A stretch of 64,000 nucleotides of DNA from Allolobophora icterica (GCA_963556255.1 OY744615.1:21101196-21165195), one strand, 5' to 3'; shown: positions 37,462 through 50,533, counted from the first letter of the stretch. The notes: a model not told the origin generated them from the letters alone. Numbers and translations: made by a program.

Positions 37462-38199
37462 TTCTCTCGTGATTTCTTTGGAATCGACTTCTTGGTATGT
37501 CGTACTCGCGAGGAGTGGCTCGATCGTTACATAAGGAACATTCTGGAAGACATCTGCTCCGGCAGCCGTTGTCTTCAACTCCTGATCGGTCTTCTTTACA
37601 ACATCGATGGCCGACGATCCTCCAGCTGGTTTCGTAACAGCCGTAGTAACCGGAGGGACGACAGAGACCCCGTGTCGTCTCTCGCGACCGGAAACGCCAG
37701 AAAAATGCTTATTCTTATTTGTGTCATCTGGACTTCCGGTCAGCTGTTCGAGCTTTTGCTTAAGACTCTTAAAGTCGAGCGGTGGATGGGTGTGATAATG
37801 CTGGGCCCTTGGCGTTACAGACCCATTTGACATAGTCCATTCAAGCGAGACACTCCTTAGGCGGTCCTTTGCCGTGAGAAGGTGGTACCCAGGACCCATC
37901 GATCGGGTCGAAAGTCGATCGGAGTCCTCGTCTGGACTCGAAACTCCTTCTTCCGGCATCGCGAACATCCTGCCGTCGACGGAATCTGAAGATGGATGGA
38001 ATAGGTCGTTAGCAGTGCTCTCTGAATTGACCTTGCGGCGACGGCTTAAGGTGTGGCGTTGGTGCAGGGAGATCGGAGAAGAGGAAGGAGACGTGGGGGA
38101 GTAAATCGGGTAAAGATCGGTACCAGTGTCGAAGGACTTGGAATAGACATTCAGATGCATGGTAATGAACCTCATAGAATTCAGTCCGCTGTTACTTAT
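37462..38199 (-). CDS. Unidentified internal exon, Ser/Thr-rich
   Basis: An open frame of 246 codons lies between a plausible acceptor (TTTCTTAGTACAG/ATA) and a donor (GAGAA/GTATGA at 37461), phase 0 at both ends. The product is rich in Ser and Thr (YSPTSPSSSP, DRLSTRSMGP), has an arginine cluster HTLSRRRKVN and a short coiled-coil-like segment LDFKSLKQKLEQLTG. The composition suggests a disordered regulatory region with phosphorylation sites. It lies 3.3 kb upstream of the 34119 acceptor on the same strand, but phase 0 does not join phase 2 directly, so either an exon is missing between them or the genes differ. Confidence 0.5.
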
Positions 38200-38908
38200 C
38201 TGTACTAAGAAATAATCGTGACTCTACATGGTCAGGAACCTTACAGAACTCGGTTAACTTCTGGATTGTTTTTGCGTACGAAGAAATGAATTTGACTCTT
38301 AAGATTAACTCAACTTCCGCTATGACAGAAACACGAAGCAGTCAATGTTGCTGCTCGTGCCACAATTAGCTGGTTCGGAGATGCAGTGTTGACCTTTGAG
38401 CAAAGTATGTGCGAAATAAATGGCTTTTCTGCAGCCATTTGAAAATGTCATAAAATTCAAGTCGAAATGTTAACGGATTGACAAGACTAGTGATGACGAA
38501 AATCACAGAACCACTCGCCTAATTTAGTTTGTGAACAAATACGATGGATTGCGAGCAGATAACATGGTGTGAAACCTGCTTTTAAAGCACAACAATCGTC
38601 CGATTCAACCCCTTTAGTAAATCAATACACAGTTGAACTGTATCTTTCAGTTCATCCGATGGCTGAGCACAAATGCCAGTCCTAACGATCTGATTTCTCT
38701 GTTTCCTTGTTCGACCCAAATGACCTTCTAGCTGACGTTGAGATTACGTTTCATGATCGAACTGATATCTGAAATACTTCAGCTCCGACGGAGTATTCGA
38801 CACGGTAGCCTATTGCAGGACATCGGTATTTCTGTGATAAAACAAATAAATATACCTTCAATATAATTTATTCATACCCATCGCCGCCAAATGGCTGGCG
38901 TCAGGAAC
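38200..38908. other. Probable intron or spacer
   Basis: No gene or repeat recognised. Confidence 0.35.
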
Positions 38909-38964
<56 letters not shown>

Positions 38965-38968
38965 CTGC

Positions 38969-39065
<97 letters not shown>

Positions 39066-39081
39066 AATGATGATGATGATG
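38909..39081. repeat. (GAT)n microsatellite with GCT core
   Basis: About 18 GAT triplets, nine GCT triplets (38963-38990) and about 29 more GAT triplets. Confidence 0.97.
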
Positions 39082-39858
39082 ACATCTTCGGTAACAACGA
39101 AGTCTTAACTCCGCGGAAGAGGAGCTAAAAAAATTACAGCATTCGATGACACTGGTACATTGTCAGAACTTGTCCGAAAGTGACAGTTGAACTCTCTTCG
39201 TCAACTAACTACACTCTAGCAGAAACTGTGGTCTGGACTTCAGTATAATTTCAAATTTTTTCACTGTAGTCTTAATTATAGTCAAACATTTATACAGCAC
39301 CGTTTCAAGAGAAGCTACTCTATACGCTAGTCTGAATGTTGTTAATGTGAATAAACAACAGTAAGTTCATCAGTAGCAAGCAATGTTTAGACAATAAGTC
39401 ACCAGTGGAGAGTTCCCACATGTAGTGCCTGCCAACGGATTCCTACCAGAGTAACAGCTTACATTAACAGCAAGCCGCAACATGGGCATAACTGTAACAG
39501 TTGCACTGTTACAGTGTATGTAGTACCTTGCAGGACGTTCCTTCCTAAGTGAGAAATGGACCCTCAGTCAATGCAATGACGTCCACGATTTAACTGAAGC
39601 ATTTCGGAACATTATGTCTGTGAGCTAGCTGCATTGTTCTAGTTGTGCTCATGTTCCGCTTGCAGTTGGCAGCAGACATCTTAGTTTATTGAAGAATGCA
39701 TATGCTATAAAATATACAATTTCTTAGAGTCTTTAATGTGCTTGAATTTATGCATCTAAGGATGCATTCACTCACTCACCGTCATCTCCACTCATCCACC
39801 GTCATCTCCACTCATCCACCGTCATCTCCATCAGGCTCCTCTACTCGTCACCCACAGG
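39082..39858. other. Unassigned spacer
   Basis: Ends with three direct copies of CTCATCCACCGTCATCTCCA (39780-39835). No gene recognised. Confidence 0.4.
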
Positions 39859-40081
39859 CAGTGTTTAATCTAGTCCCCCTCTTCTGGGAGGGGAAACAAG
39901 GTTTCTGGGGGGACCAACGAATTAACGAATTCATCTCTCTGGGGGGGGGAACATGTATACAAATGTATCCTGGGGGAATTTTCCTCCCCTAAAGGTCTCT
40001 ACATTGTAATATTGCTGGCCTCTGGGGGAAACATAGATCCTGGGGGGACATTCCTCCCAAAGCCGTCTAGATTAAACACTG
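39859..40081. mobile_element. hAT-like MITE, CAGTGTTTAATCTAG ends
   Basis: Perfect 15-bp TIRs (CAGTGTTTAATCTAG ... CTAGATTAAACACTG). The flanks ACCCACAGG and ACGCACAGG differ at one base. It contains several CTGGGGGGA/CCTCCC words that can pair internally, and is non-coding. Confidence 0.88.
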
Positions 40082-40099
40082 ACGCACAGGCTTCCACTC

Positions 40100-40370
40100 C
40101 AAATTGAAGTCTCACCGCTTCAAGAATTCCAACCTTGATTCATCCGATCCTCTCCCTTCCAAGCTTTCTCGTCCTCACCGATATCCGCCGTAACAGCTGC
40201 TCTACCCCCTCTGCATGTCTCTCTGGCAATCTGACTCAGACCTCCATTGGACATCGATCTCTGGACAACCCCTCGGATACGACGCAGCGCTCATTAATAA
40301 GCTGATGCTTGGCGCCTAGCATTACAGTGGCGCTTTAGAATATTGGAGTTTACGGTTATGATTACGAAGA
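40100..40370 (+). mobile_element. LINE family X 3' end, copy 2
   Basis: Begins GGCTTCCACTCCAAATTGAAG (reading FHSKLKSHRFKN) and ends GGCGCTTTAG...GGAGTTTACGG with a short degenerate GATTACG tail. It is homologous to the copies at 51355-51650 and 6310-6646. Confidence 0.65.
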
Positions 40371-40852
40371 CATGGTGAAGTTCTGTGGTCTATGCATCCA
40401 TTCGTTGCGTTTGGAAGATTTTTTAACTTAGAATTGATTGATCAACGAAATGCTTTAAACAATTACCCTAGCAGTCTGTGAAGAGCAGTAGGCCTACACC
40501 AGCTACAGGTTACCACTTCTTCGCTGTAACCATCCCTAACGAATACTGTCTAGACTCCACACATTTTATAGGCAGCAGCAATTACTAGAATGAGTAATTA
40601 TTTGAGCGTAATCGTCGTTCAGGCCCTTGTTTGCAGCACATAGACACGGAATAGATGGCACGGGAAGGTCATAAAACCTACACATGTAGACAAGAACTTA
40701 AGTAGGCCCTACATAAGTCTATAATTGCAGGAGACAAGATATTGCATAGCTATGGAATTCCGAAGTGGAGACATCATACGCAGGCATATAATTAATCGAT
40801 ATATTGTATTACTAAAATAATTATCTATATTAAAGTGTAGGCTACTCTAAAA
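40371..40852. other. Unassigned spacer
   Basis: No gene or repeat recognised. Confidence 0.4.
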
Positions 40853-40853
40853 T

Positions 40854-40970
<117 letters not shown>

Positions 40971-41600
40971 ACAATTTATATGGCGCCGTAACGCGGTCAT
41001 ACCGCTACAAGGGCGCCTCACAACTTCTAGCGGGCAGGGTAAGCCTTAGCAAACAGGTGAGTTTTTAGCCTGGATTTGAAAGAGTTCACTGAGTCGGCCA
41101 GTCTGAGAGCGGGTGGAAGACTGTTCCAGCATCTGGGACCGGCGGCCGAGAAAGCGCGATCACCGAAACGCGTCCTCATCCTCCTGACGCGGAGATCGAT
41201 CTTTTTGAGTGATCTAAGTTGCGGTAGTCTAGTGGTTAGCGCGCTGGGCTGTCAATCGAGAGGTCGGGGGTTCAAATCCCCGCAGAGCAGAAATTTGGTT
41301 CGAGATTTCTGTTCCACTTGCACCCCCTAGCCAACTCAGCTATGATGAGTACACTGACCGTACACTGTCAGTGGGAAGATGAGACGGCGAGGGAGAGGAC
41401 TGGCCACCCGCCCTTATATGCCGAGGCTAAGAAAATGAAGTCGCTAACACTTCATACCCATGGTTGCCTCAGGGCTAGCTTAAGGGACTGCTCTTCTTCT
41501 TCTTCTCTAAGTTGCAGTCCGGATGCAGAGGAATGGGTCTCGGTGCAGAAGCCGCGCAGGTACTCGGGTGCTGCCCCGTGGAGTGACTTAAACAAACAGA
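40971..41600 (-). repeat. Dispersed repeat family Z, split by a SINE
   Basis: ACAATTTATATGGCGCCGTA opens a 240 bp segment that resumes after the SINE at 41516. A related start (CTTCTATGGCGCCGTAACAC) occurs at 49649. Both copies follow AAC/AAT/GAT runs, as if these were its 3' tail on the minus strand. The plus frame FTESASLRAGGRLFQHLGPA is open but is split by the SINE and not convincing as a host gene. Confidence 0.6.
41223..41505 (+). mobile_element. tRNA-derived SINE, copy 1
   Basis: 283 bp flanked by an exact 10-bp TSD TCTAAGTTGC (41213-41222, 41506-41515). The head has a polymerase III A box (TAGTGGTTAGCG, 41230-41241) and B box (GGTTCAAATCC, 41269-41279), with CTGTCAATC at the anticodon position (tRNA-Asp-like). 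The unrelated body (CCAACTCAGCTATGATGAGT ...) ends in a CTT repeat tail. Confidence 0.93.
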
Positions 41601-41675
41601 CATAAGCCTACATGATACAGAACATGCAGACTGGGTTTGCATGTTCTGTATCATGTAGGCCCATGTCTGTTTGTT
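41591..41675. repeat. Inverted repeat, 38-bp arms
   Basis: AACAAACAGACATAAGCC... is complementary to 41638-41675 with two mismatches and a ~9-nt loop. The right arm is repeated once more in direct orientation at about 41803-41852. Confidence 0.9.
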
Positions 41676-43953
41676 GATTTGTATAGGGATATGGGAAATA
41701 TGGGGACGAGGACAGTACAGTAGGTCCTACGTTATTTCCAAGAATGCGGTTCTTGCTTCAGTATTAATTTCGTGTTCCTTAGGGATCACAACACGTACCT
41801 GGGTTTGCATGTTTTGTATCATGTAGGCCTATGTCTGTTTGTTGATTTGTGAGCACTCAACTCCAACTGCATGTTGTTCCGTGAATTTTTCTCGTTTATC
41901 ATGGTTTACATTATGTACATGTTTTTAGACAAAGTAGGCCGATGTTAAATGCCCACCAATTCCCAAACACCGTGTATTCCAGCAGGCTTACACGATGCGG
42001 GATGAAATATGGGGCCCATAAAACAAGCGCTCTGCGGCTAAACAGACTCCCGAATAATAACATGTAGGTCCGTATCTTTCTCAACTGAATGTCATTTGTC
42101 TGGAAAACATACGCCTCGGCATCTTGGCATGAAAGGAATTATGGCATCGCTATGAGTTCCAGAACCACAGCATACATTCGCTTTCTACAGCCAACAGACA
42201 TAATGTTCCGAAATGCTTCGGTTAAATCGTACACGTCACTGCGTTGGCTGAGGCTCTATGTCTCAATTAGAAAGGAATGTGTTGCAAGGTAATAGACTGT
42301 AACACTAAAACTGTTACAGTTTGGTCCATTGATCAGCAGCTCGCAATAAAATATAGCGTGCAAATTGGCCGTTGACTGCGATTGTCTTTCACACCTGCGT
42401 TCCAGGTTCAAACCCTGATGCGTGCGTCATATGTGAATAAGAAAGGTTATTAGGGCAAGGTAAGATAAGGTAAGATATATAATAACCTAAGGGTTATATT
42501 TATATATATATATAATATATATAATATATATATATAATATACCCGGCACCAGCCTGTTTATTCTTTATAGCTATCCACTCAGCAAACTATTATCCTCGTC
42601 GTCTGCTGATCCCGACCTCTATATACATCAGGGAGCTATATAATTATGTGTTACAATGTCGAGCTTGCTGAGTCGGCGATCATTGCGCTCTCCGCCGCCC
42701 ATGGAGATACGCAGAAACCACGCTGTCGCACTTCAACTCGAGCCCATTGCGCCTTCTCGTAAGTTGGACCATCCTTATGGTCCAAATCAGCCATTGCACT
42801 CACGAACTGTTGCTTTTGACTGTGTGCGTCATATATTTGCTAACTGTCTTAAAACGCACTTGTTTAAATCTGTTAGATAGTCATAGGTACAGCGTCTTTG
42901 TGAGTTACTTAAAATACGGTATATTAAGTGTTTTCATACGTACACACATGCATAAATATATGCATAATCATTTTCAGACTCATTAAATCATCATGTTCAC
43001 CAAGATATAAGCCTTGATGAATCCCAATTGACCTCAAACTATCAAAATCAGAATTTCTCAAATAGGCTTCCTTGAGTGGTTGAAAATACATCACTCATGG
43101 TCCTCCAGACCTTTCTACAATTAACCTCCCGCTGCAAGCGACCTACTCATTGTCCGCTCCGTAATTAACCTTTGGAATCATCTTCGTCAAAACTCTGCCG
43201 TTGCTCACCACTTCATCCAATTATGGGCCCTATTGCACTCTTCACATGCACGTTCGTGACCTCCGTCGACTTTGCCCTATACTTGAGTATACCACCGCCT
43301 GTACAATGACCATCTCAAATGTTCACTCAAAACTCGGCTACTATAACATCCTTTTCGACTATCTCTAATGAAACGTTTTCAAACAATAATAAAAACGCCC
43401 TTGCCCGTCTAGTCACCATTTCCCTAAACATCATCAGCTGACATAAGTTCTCAAATGCCTTCACTATAGCGCAAGAGAACCAGCTCATCCACTACACAAT
43501 AGTATACTCTACCGACAGCGCTCTTCAAACTTCTCAACCTCTTACGTCCGCCAGCTACTCGCTATCCAAGACCCCTGATCTAATCGTTCTTCCTCTTAAC
43601 TTTCTCTGTCTCGGGCTCCAGTCTTTTCTTCTGCCAAGTCTAGGTTGCACCAGTTCTTTGGAGCGAACGCCAGCTCGATAATCTTCCATTGTCACCTACT
43701 AATGTGGGTTCTTCTACGCATGCCCTCTCTTCTGGGGTGTGTAATTTCAGACTGAAAACCGAACTTGTTAAACTATCCCACCCCGGCATCCAATCCTGTA
43801 CCATCCTACTACCACCGTTGCCATCATACTCGGTTTCCACTTTAGCAACACGCTGTCTCCTTAATCCTAACTCTCTGATTCTGAGCTGGCATCAAGACTG
43901 TTCAAACAACCAGGTTCTTGCCGACTCGATTTAATATTCCGCTGGTCTCCTTG
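41676..43953. other. Unassigned spacer
   Basis: Holds the third copy of the hairpin arm (41803-41852), a TA-rich patch (42490-42540), and an ORF at 42656-42880 ending FANCLKTHLFKSVR that may be a LINE RT C-terminus. Nothing else recognised. Confidence 0.4.
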
Positions 43954-44236
43954 ACGTTGGGTGCGGGATAGTGTAGTGGTTAGCGTGCTGGACTGTTGAC
44001 CGAGAAGTCGAAGGTTCAAATCCCCGCCAGAGCAGAAATGTGGTCCCAGATTTCTGCTCCATCTCTAACCAACTTTCTAGCCAACTCAGCTATAATAAGT
44101 ACAGTGACCATACAATGTTAGTGTGTAGATGAGACGGTGAGTGAGAGGACTGACCACCCGCCCTCATATGCCGAGGCTAAGAAAATGAAGTCGTTAACAC
44201 TTCATACCCAGGGATAACTTAAGGGACTGCTGTTCT
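43954..44236 (+). mobile_element. tRNA-derived SINE, copy 2
   Basis: 283 bp with an exact 8-bp TSD TCTCCTTG (43946-43953, 44237-44244). A box at 43974-43985, B box at 44013-44023. The body is colinear with copy 1, including AGATGAGACGG and CCGAGGCTAAGAAAATGAAG, and the tail is TGTTCT. Confidence 0.93.
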
Positions 44237-44244
44237 TCTCCTTG

Positions 44245-45440
<1,196 letters not shown>

Positions 45441-45799
45441 ATAATAATAATAATAATACCATCCAACGCTTCAACGCTGTTGCAATCTGCGGGACCTTAA
45501 CTAATTTTTTGCCCGAGCCCGAGGAGTTCTAACTGTTTCAGACACTTTTAACAGTTTGAGTAGGCCTAATCTTGAAGTCCCTGAGGTATCATTACTACCT
45601 CGGGGCATAAAAAAATAATAATAACAATAATAAAATTAATGATCACACAAATTTTACGCAGTTGCCTTTCAAGAAACATTCAAAATGTATAATAGTAAGC
45701 CTAATAATAATAACTAATAATAATAATTATTATAATAGCAATAATAATTACTATTATTATTATCATCGTCATCGTCATCATTAACATTATTATTTTTGT

Positions 45800-46785
45800 T
45801 TGTTCCGAGATACATATAATCCCTCAGGAGTCTAAAAAATTATGCTCGAACTTGTTGTTGAATGTGTAAAAAGTCAGGCCTCGTCCTCCGCAACATTAGT
45901 GAACGTGCCACGAAATGCGCTGAGAGGGAAAAGTGACCTCCCGCGGCTCTCCAGAAACGGACGAAAGACCTGGCTAGCCTCACGGATGAAGCTAACCCCG
46001 GCAGAGTTGATGGGACCCAGTGTTTCAAGAGCAATGTGCAAAATCAGGTGTGAAAATGGCAACCCCGAGTGCTTCTCGATTTTTCGTACGGCGATTTTTT
46101 CAGCAGCGGCTCCCGCTGCGTTCGCTATGTGAGCGATATAGGATGCCGCAAAGGTGTGTACCACCGTGGCATCCCAGACCATATTATGTTTTGCCCGCTG
46201 CCCAGAGGATCAGCGAAGCCCCGTCTGGTCTCCCAAGGCCGTAGCTAGGGGACTGTTTTGGGTGTTTAAACACCACCCGAAATTAAATGATACATACAAA
46301 TGAAATAATGAATTTACCCGCTATGAGAGCTCATGATGCTCCTCCAAACCCCTTAGTCGGTTGACTCGGTTGCTTGTCGGCTTGCTCAAGGACGAGTAAA
46401 CAACCCCCGAAACAAAATCCTGGCTACGATCTTGTGGTCTCCTGCCGTCTATACGAAACAAACCAGAGGGTTCTTTCGTGCTTGGAACATCGTATCTCAG
46501 CAGGGCCCCATGCAGACTATATCGTTAATGGCGTGATGACGAAGGGGTCGCCCTAAAGCCAATCTACAAGCGAGGCCATGTTGGCTGCCAGGACATACCA
46601 GAACACCGCAGCTATACTGGTGTGGGCTGCAGAGATCCAGTCCCAATCGAAGACCAACTGTCAAGCGCACTGCCTCATTGCTGAAACAGAGGCCTCGCGA
46701 TTGGATTGGCAAGACCGTCAGCCAGTTGCCGGAATGAGGGGAGCTCACTGCCAGCAAGCGTGCTCTGTCAATTGGATTATCGCTG
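45800..46785 (-). pseudogene. 5'-truncated LINE W ORF2 C-terminus, copy 2
   Basis: On the minus strand the conceptual product runs GNWLTVLPIQSRGLCFSNEA, VGLRLGLDLCSPHQYSCG, HGLACRLALGRPLRHHAIND, RIDGRRPDGASLIPW, VWDATVVHTFAASYI, LHIALETLGPINSAGVSF. This is the C-terminal order of a LINE RT family: a Cys/His motif, then DGKRPDG, WD.TVVDT and FETLG. It ends EDEA at 45874. Frameshifts, a stop near 46497 and a MITE at 46234-46434 interrupt it. The 5' truncation lies near 46785, next to an AAT tract. Confidence 0.85.
46234..46434. mobile_element. hAT-like MITE inserted in LINE W
   Basis: Ends CAAGGCCGTAGCTAGG and CCTGGCTACGATCTTG. Exact 8-bp TSD TGGTCTCC (46226-46233, 46435-46442). Removing the element plus one TSD restores the LINE reading RIDGRRPDGAS exactly. 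201 bp, non-coding. Confidence 0.92.
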
Positions 46786-47252
46786 TTAATAATAATAATA
46801 ATAATTATTATTATTATTATTAGGCCCTATTATTATTATTATTTAAAAAATAATAATAGTGAATGAGAAAACTCTGTGCAAGATTGGCAAACACCATATT
46901 CCCTTTGCGCTTGAATCCAGAAAATCAAGTTCAAACTGGATTCTTTATACCAGCCGATGCGGTAAAACGATCTGCCACGTACGTCACTGGGTTCTTATAA
47001 ACATCTAAATATGTCCATTGTAAATCATGTAAGCTTATTCATCTTAAGTTTAGTAGGCCTTATATGTCGGTGATTAGAGCCGTATTCATGAGTTGTACAT
47101 TCGAAACATGAATTGACAGCAACTCGATTGATAATTAATCGTGCAGTATGTAATTCATAAAACTAATCGCTGTAGACAAGTGTTCGTTAGACAGTGCTTG
47201 GTCAAAGGTCTATTCGATGTTCGTATTAGATAACGAAGAGGATCGTTTGAAT
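46786..47252. other. Unassigned spacer
   Basis: Contains an AAT/ATT inverted tract at 46789-46860. No gene recognised. Confidence 0.4.
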
Positions 47253-47547
47253 CAGTGGCGGATCCAGAGGGGGGCGATTGGGGCGATCGCCCCCCTGAGA
47301 GTCCAAAAAATAAAAAAAAATTTATTTAAAATTACAAAATGTTATATAGGGCCTACTATAGTGTACTACAGGATAAATGTCATATGATTATTATTACGCA
47401 TGTACAGCGCCGGACTGCACTTTGAATATTACTTCTACACGCCCTTGCTTTAATCATGCTTTAAACTTGATAAGTAATTTCAATTCCTTTGACCTTGGAC
47501 GTCCATGAAATCGCCCCCCGTAAAGAAAAAGTCTAGATCCGCCCCTG
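47253..47547. mobile_element. hAT-like MITE, CAGTGGCGGATC ends
   Basis: Left end CAGTGGCGGATCCAGAG, right end GTCTAGATCCGCCCCTG. The TSDs GTTTGAAT and GTGTGAAT differ at one base. Subterminal GGGGGGCGATTGGGGCGATC on the left pairs with the TCGCCCCCC block near the right end. 295 bp, non-coding. Confidence 0.88.
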
Positions 47548-47705
47548 GTGTGAATAAATTTTAGCCGTCTATGCTGGCGAATTAAGAGGCATACAGCACA
47601 TACGCAAAGGATGTGGACTTAGAGGCGAGACTTTGGTCTAGAATGTGTGGGGGGTAAATTTTACACGTTTTCTTCACGACTGTTAAGTAACTGTAATGCG
47701 CCATG

Positions 47706-47860
<155 letters not shown>

Positions 47861-48660
47861 TCCTGTAATATAGTTTCCAAGCTCTGTGTGTCCATCGTAA
47901 GATAAACGCTTTGGAATGTTCTATGCCTGACAGGCCCTTGGCCGTATTCCATTGCCTGACAGGCCCTTGGGCGATGTCCCTAAGGCCAGTTGGAAGGAGA
48001 ATTAATTACCGTTGCTCGTCTGTGTATGAATGAGTCTGTCTATCTGGCCGACCTGCTTTAGCAGGTCGGCCAGAGACAGACAGACGCATTCATAGACAGA
48101 CGAACAACGGTTAGTAAGTCTGTCTGTGTCTGCCTGCCTCCCTACCGCCCTAGCTCAGTCCCTCCTTCACTCACTCTCTCCCTCCCGGCATCACTCCCTC
48201 ATTATGGCACACGATCTGAAGGCAGGTTGAGGGGGAGGAGCAAAGACTAGGCGAAGACTCATTAGCCTAAACAAACTGGAAAATGTTATTTCGTTGGTAA
48301 ATAGTCCTTCAAAATTTCGTTGTCCCATGAATAAGAAAGTCCCCAAGACCGACAATTACTTTTTAAATCTTTGAGCGACGTTTCAACCCGTCAACCCGTC
48401 ATATAGGCCTATATGACGCGCAAATACTCTAGTAGCATTATTTATACGTGGTATCCTTGTTTAGACACATTTAAACTAAGTTTATCCCACGCTTTATGAC
48501 CCCCTTATAACTCCATATTACAGCTTTGTGACCCTCATCCTGCTTAATTCACCAGTGATGCGAAACTTTGCAACGTCTTGAAAAGTCTTGAAACGTTGAG
48601 GTGAACGGCCGTGACAGCCTTAATATGTCGCTAAACACTGAATAAGTAGGTCTATATAAT
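47861..48660. other. Spacer with direct repeats and a hairpin
   Basis: TGCCTGACAGGCCCTTGG occurs twice (47924-47941, 47952-47969). The hairpin at 48008-48111 is listed separately. At 48600-48645 a phrase like the 21095 retroelement remnant (CTTAATATGTCGCTAAACAC) precedes an AAT tract. No gene recognised. Confidence 0.45.
48008..48111. repeat. Long hairpin, ~50-bp arms
   Basis: ACCGTTGCTCGTCTG ... GGCCGACCTGCT is complementary, with a few mismatches and a 2-nt gap, to AGCAGGTCGGCC ... ACGAACAACGGT, with a loop of about 2 nt. The inner 14 bp are perfect. Confidence 0.88.
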
Positions 48661-48727
48661 AATAATATAAAAAATAATAATAATAATAATAATTAGTAGT
48701 AGTAGTAGTAGTAGTAGTAATAGTAGC

Positions 48728-48795
<68 letters not shown>

Positions 48796-48809
48796 GCCTA
48801 GTAGTATCT

Positions 48810-48901
<92 letters not shown>

Positions 48902-48960
48902 TGTTGTTGTTGTTGTTGTAATAAATAATAATAATAACAGTAACAGTAACAGTAGTAGTA
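48661..48960. repeat. (AAT)n and (TAG)n microsatellites
   Basis: A short AAT run, then about 65 TAG triplets (48690-48900) with one GTAGGCCTAGTA interruption, then TTG triplets and AAT. Confidence 0.96.
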
Positions 48961-48990
48961 CTAGTAGTAGTTGTTGTTGTTTCAATAAAT

Positions 48991-49245
48991 CAGTGCTTTT
49001 TTTCAGCCAGAACGCGCCGGAACGGCGTTCCGGCACCTTTTTTCAGGTACTAAAAATAATTTATTTATTTTAATAATAAAAGCAATAATTTAGTTATTTT
49101 AATTTAATTTAAGTGTTTTTGAACTGTTTTCAGTATTTATTGAGACCCCTACCAACCCCCAATCCAGTTTTTCTCGTGATTTTAGCCCGCCTATAACTGT
49201 TGCGTTCCGGAACCTATTGTTCCGTTTTCTAGAAAAAAAGCACTG
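48991..49245. mobile_element. hAT-like MITE, CAGTGCT family, copy 2
   Basis: TIRs CAGTGCTTTTTTTC ... GAAAAAAAGCACTG. Exact 8-bp TSD CAATAAAT (48983-48990, 49246-49253). Colinear with the copy at 2178-2440, and inserted in a microsatellite. Confidence 0.93.
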
Positions 49246-50533
49246 CAATAAATAATAATAATAGTAACAGTAGTAGTACTATTAGTAGTAGTAGTAGTAG
49301 TTGTTATTATTGTTGTACAGTAATAGTAGTAGTAGTAGTTGTTGTAGTGATAATAACAGTGAGAATGAAGAAGATGATGATGTGTTCGGTAGTTGTCATG
49401 TGAGCTCATATAAAGGCCTTCGAGAAAATTATAATGGACATTATTTCTTCTTGGCAGGGAAACTGCAGGATACGTTACCTTCAGTCTAAAAACTGGTGGT
49501 ACGGTTACCATTCGTACCCCCGCTAAAAAATAATCACTCGCCTTACCTGCATAGGCAGAAATTGTAAAGATAGAAACCATCGGTCGATGTATATCTTTCG
49601 CACGTAAATACTAGGGCCTACTACTAATAATGATAACAACAACGACAACTTCTATGGCGCCGTAACACAGCCTTGCCGTTTGAAGAGCGCATAGTCCGTC
49701 GCCTACACAAATTGCTAAATTCAAACGCACACAATAGCGACCACATACGGCGCTCCCTTGTTCTACCACCAGTTCTATCATGTCAGATGTGCAACGATAT
49801 AGCAACAATATAGCGACACAGTCAGACTGGATAGACAGACAGACAGGCAGACAGACAGACGAACGCAGACAGAACGAGTTAATCAGTGTCTCTTGTGAAT
49901 TTTGATCGCTGAATGCATCAATAGCTGACAAACAAGTGATCATCAAGTGATCCAAACAAAAATAATCGTAATAGGTTAATTCAAGGTCAGTCCTGAATAA
50001 AATAATGCAGTTTTAAGTTACATTTAAGTCAATGCAACACTACGCTTCTTCTACTTAATGCAATATGATTATTATTCACTGTCATCGATTAATTCTCAAC
50101 ATTAACATGAAGCGGACTTATCCTCCCCTTCTCAACTTCCTCACCCTTCCCCTTCTCAAATATACGATGACTTGTGCACTTAACTGGTATGTAATAACTA
50201 TGATGATGACAACGACAACAATAACAACACCAACTAGCTTACTACTAATACGTACAGCAACATCAATAACGATATTAATGAAAATGATGATGATAATAAT
50301 AATAATAATAATCATGATGACGATGAAGAGGAGGAGGAGGATGACGATAATTATGATAGCCTACTAATAATAATAACAATGATAACAACAACAATACTAA
50401 TCATAATGATAGTGATTATTATGACCGCATCTGATCTTCCATCCAAATATAGCACTCTCACACAGAGCCACCACTGTGTCACATTGGCGTTTCAGACTCT
50501 TGGCATATAATTATGAAAAGTTATGCTCTAGAC
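49246..50533. other. Unassigned spacer with family Z start
   Basis: TAG and TTG triplet runs to 49345, a family Z fragment at 49640-49710, and GAT/AAC/AAT-rich DNA at 50195-50420. No gene recognised. Confidence 0.45.

Noticed and set aside
41076..41330. Host gene encoding FTESASLRAGGRLFQ
   Set aside because: The frame lies in dispersed family Z and runs into a SINE.
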